Source of the DNA: an uncultured Porphyromonadaceae bacterium
Lineage (GTDB): Bacteria; Bacteroidota; Bacteroidia; Bacteroidales; Muribaculaceae
Assembly: GCA_900546835.1 (NCBI GenBank)
Contig: UREH01000147.1
Location: 1 to 5,679 of the forward strand
Direction of reading: 5' to 3'
Length of the DNA stretch: 5,679 nt
The translations under genes and the position numbers were made by a program. This document shows positions 4,489 to 5,679 of this stretch, in pieces. The notes beneath the pieces were generated by a model. It saw only the letters and a program-made list of their open reading frames with translations, did not search any database and was not told where the DNA came from. Numbering within the stretch: position 1 is the first letter of the stretch; each line of letters begins with the position of its first letter.

Positions 4489-5679
4489 ATGGAACGCATG
4501 CCGAACTCTATTACCCCAAATTCAGCAGAAAAGGTGCCGTTTTTCAAACGGATTCTTGGTGCTGTGATCCGAAGCTACAATTATGTGACGGGGGGTGTGT
4601 GGTCCGACACGCGAAACACATTCGGAGTAAATCTTGTAAAGACAATCAATCTTTCGGTTCGATCGTTCTTGAATGGCGAGTTACAGTTGCGCGCCGGGTC
4701 GCTTACGTATCAGACCCTTCTTGCCATTGTGCCGGCATTGGCGCTCGTTTTTGCCATCGGTCGTGGGTTCGGTTTCCAGAATCTGCTTCAGACGCAGCTT
4801 TTTGAACATTTTCCTGCTCAGCGACAGGCCCTCAGCACTGCATTCACATTCGTCGACTCCTATCTGGCGCAGTCGTCGGAGGGTATTTTTGTCGGAGTCG
4901 GCATTCTCTTTTTGCTCTGGACTCTAATTTCGCTCATTACAAGTGTGGAGGATGTGTTCAATCTGATTTGGGGCATCAAGCAGGGACGCAGCCTATGGCG
5001 CAAGATTACAGACTACACGGCAATTGTTCTGATTCTGCCGATTCTGATGATATGTGCCAGCGGTATAATGGTTTTCATGTCCTCGACGCTGACATCGCTC
5101 CTTCCGGCCGGCTTTTTCAGTCCGTTGCTTAAGGTTCTTTTCGACCTTCTGTCGCTGGTAATGACATGGCTGTTTTTTGCAGGCAGCTATATGCTTATTC
5201 CCAATACCCGTGTGCGCTTCGGCAACGCTTTCCTTGCCGGTATGATGGCCGGAACGGCATTCTCCGTTCTACAATGGCTTTTCGTAAGCGGTCAGATATA
5301 CGTGACACGCTACAATGCCATCTATGGGTCGTTTGCTTTTCTGCCGTTGCTCCTTATCTGGCTGCAGCTTGTCTGGACTATTACTCTGGCTGGAGCCGTT
5401 GTCTGTTTTTCCTCGCAAAATATTTTTGAATTCAGTTTCAACAACGAAATCGCCAGAATTTCCAATAACTACAAGTGGCGGCTTACCATTGCCGTAATGA
5501 CAATCGCCGTAGACCGGTATCTCAGACAGCGTTCTCCGCTTACGCCACATCAGATCGCCGTTAACTATGAGTTGCCGATCACATTGGTTAACGACGCAAC
5601 CCACAAACTTGAAATCTGCGGGCTACTATACAAAATCGCTCCTTCCAAGAGCGACGAGGAGTGTGCTATCGCTCCCGCC
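4489..5679 (+). CDS. YihY/BrkB-family inner-membrane protein, 3' end cut by the window edge
   Basis: The first 397 codons are present with no stop, so the gene continues to the right. It belongs to the YihY/BrkB (UPF0761) family of inner-membrane proteins. That family was once called RNase BN, but its members are not proven nucleases and their transport role is unsettled. Residues 1-65 are cytoplasmic. The family motif RAGSLTYQTLLAIVP (68-82) leads into six probable membrane helices, near 72-92, 132-152, 176-197, 212-236, 246-268 and 281-305. A second family motif, YNAIYGSFAFLPLLLIWLQL (275-294), opens the last of these. Residues 320-385 are soluble. LTPHQIAVNYELPITLVNDA with KLEICGLLYKI (351-383) resembles a winged-helix fold, as in longer family members. 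ATG 4489 is the first start after the promoter; ATG 4498 would lose only three residues and give a short leader. Confidence 0.9.
   Translation, partial: MERMPNSITPNSAEKVPFFKRILGAVIRSYNYVTGGVWSDTRNTFGVNLVKTINLSVRSFLNGELQLRAGSLTYQTLLAIVPALALVFAIGRGFGFQNLLQTQLFEHFPAQRQALSTAFTFVDSYLAQSSEGIFVGVGILFLLWTLISLITSVEDVFNLIWGIKQGRSLWRKITDYTAIVLILPILMICASGIMVFMSSTLTSLLPAGFFSPLLKVLFDLLSLVMTWLFFAGSYMLIPNTRVRFGNAFLAGMMAGTAFSVLQWLFVSGQIYVTRYNAIYGSFAFLPLLLIWLQLVWTITLAGAVVCFSSQNIFEFSFNNEIARISNNYKWRLTIAVMTIAVDRYLRQRSPLTPHQIAVNYELPITLVNDATHKLEICGLLYKIAPSKSDEECAIAPA

Noticed and set aside
4482..4927. Two plus-strand frames overlapping the start of the YihY-family gene
   Set aside because: They are out of frame with the clear six-helix family protein and give Cys- and Arg-rich translations with no family pattern.

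Overview
The window looks like chromosome of a Bacteroidales bacterium, of the Bacteroides/Muribaculaceae type. The evidence is two exact matches to the Bacteroidota housekeeping promoter (TTTG, 20 nt, TAnnTTTG), no Shine-Dalgarno sequences before the starts, short secreted proteins and a lipoprotein typical of that group, and moderate GC. The left part (to about 2850) looks more AT-rich than the right part. I judged this by eye from a few lines and did not compute it.

Left block, minus strand (2244 down to 1): a compact putative operon of three genes. The first encodes a 189-aa secreted protein of unknown function. The second, 12 nt later, encodes a 146-aa lipoprotein with an internal duplication. 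The third, 36 nt later, is a UvrD/HelD-type (superfamily 1) helicase gene. Its N-terminal part is a membrane anchor plus a charged helical region, and its helicase core runs off the left edge. In this sequence the two parts are in different frames, joined exactly at a run of eight A (minus strand). The gene is therefore frameshifted, phase-variable, corrected by slippage, or misread at the homopolymer.

Middle (2245-2970): no convincing protein gene. Positions 2317-2492 can fold into one long rod of stacked stems ending in a U run, on the plus strand. This is a strong candidate for a structured RNA of about 180 nt, and its shape and size fit 6S RNA. About 300 nt follow that I cannot explain. 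Then come a cluster of inverted half-sites (2793-2816), a consensus promoter (2853-2884) and a perfect 5'-UTR hairpin (2898-2915), all serving the next gene.

Right block, plus strand: a complete, exported alpha-amylase of glycoside hydrolase family 13, closely resembling Bacillus AmyE in its motifs (2971-4410). A strong terminator hairpin follows. A second consensus promoter is interleaved with that terminator. It drives a YihY/BrkB-family inner-membrane protein (4489 to the right edge, incomplete). This promoter sits so close to the ATG that the transcript would be leaderless or nearly so. The amylase and the membrane protein therefore look like separate transcription units. No SusC/SusD-type partner lies beside the amylase within the window.
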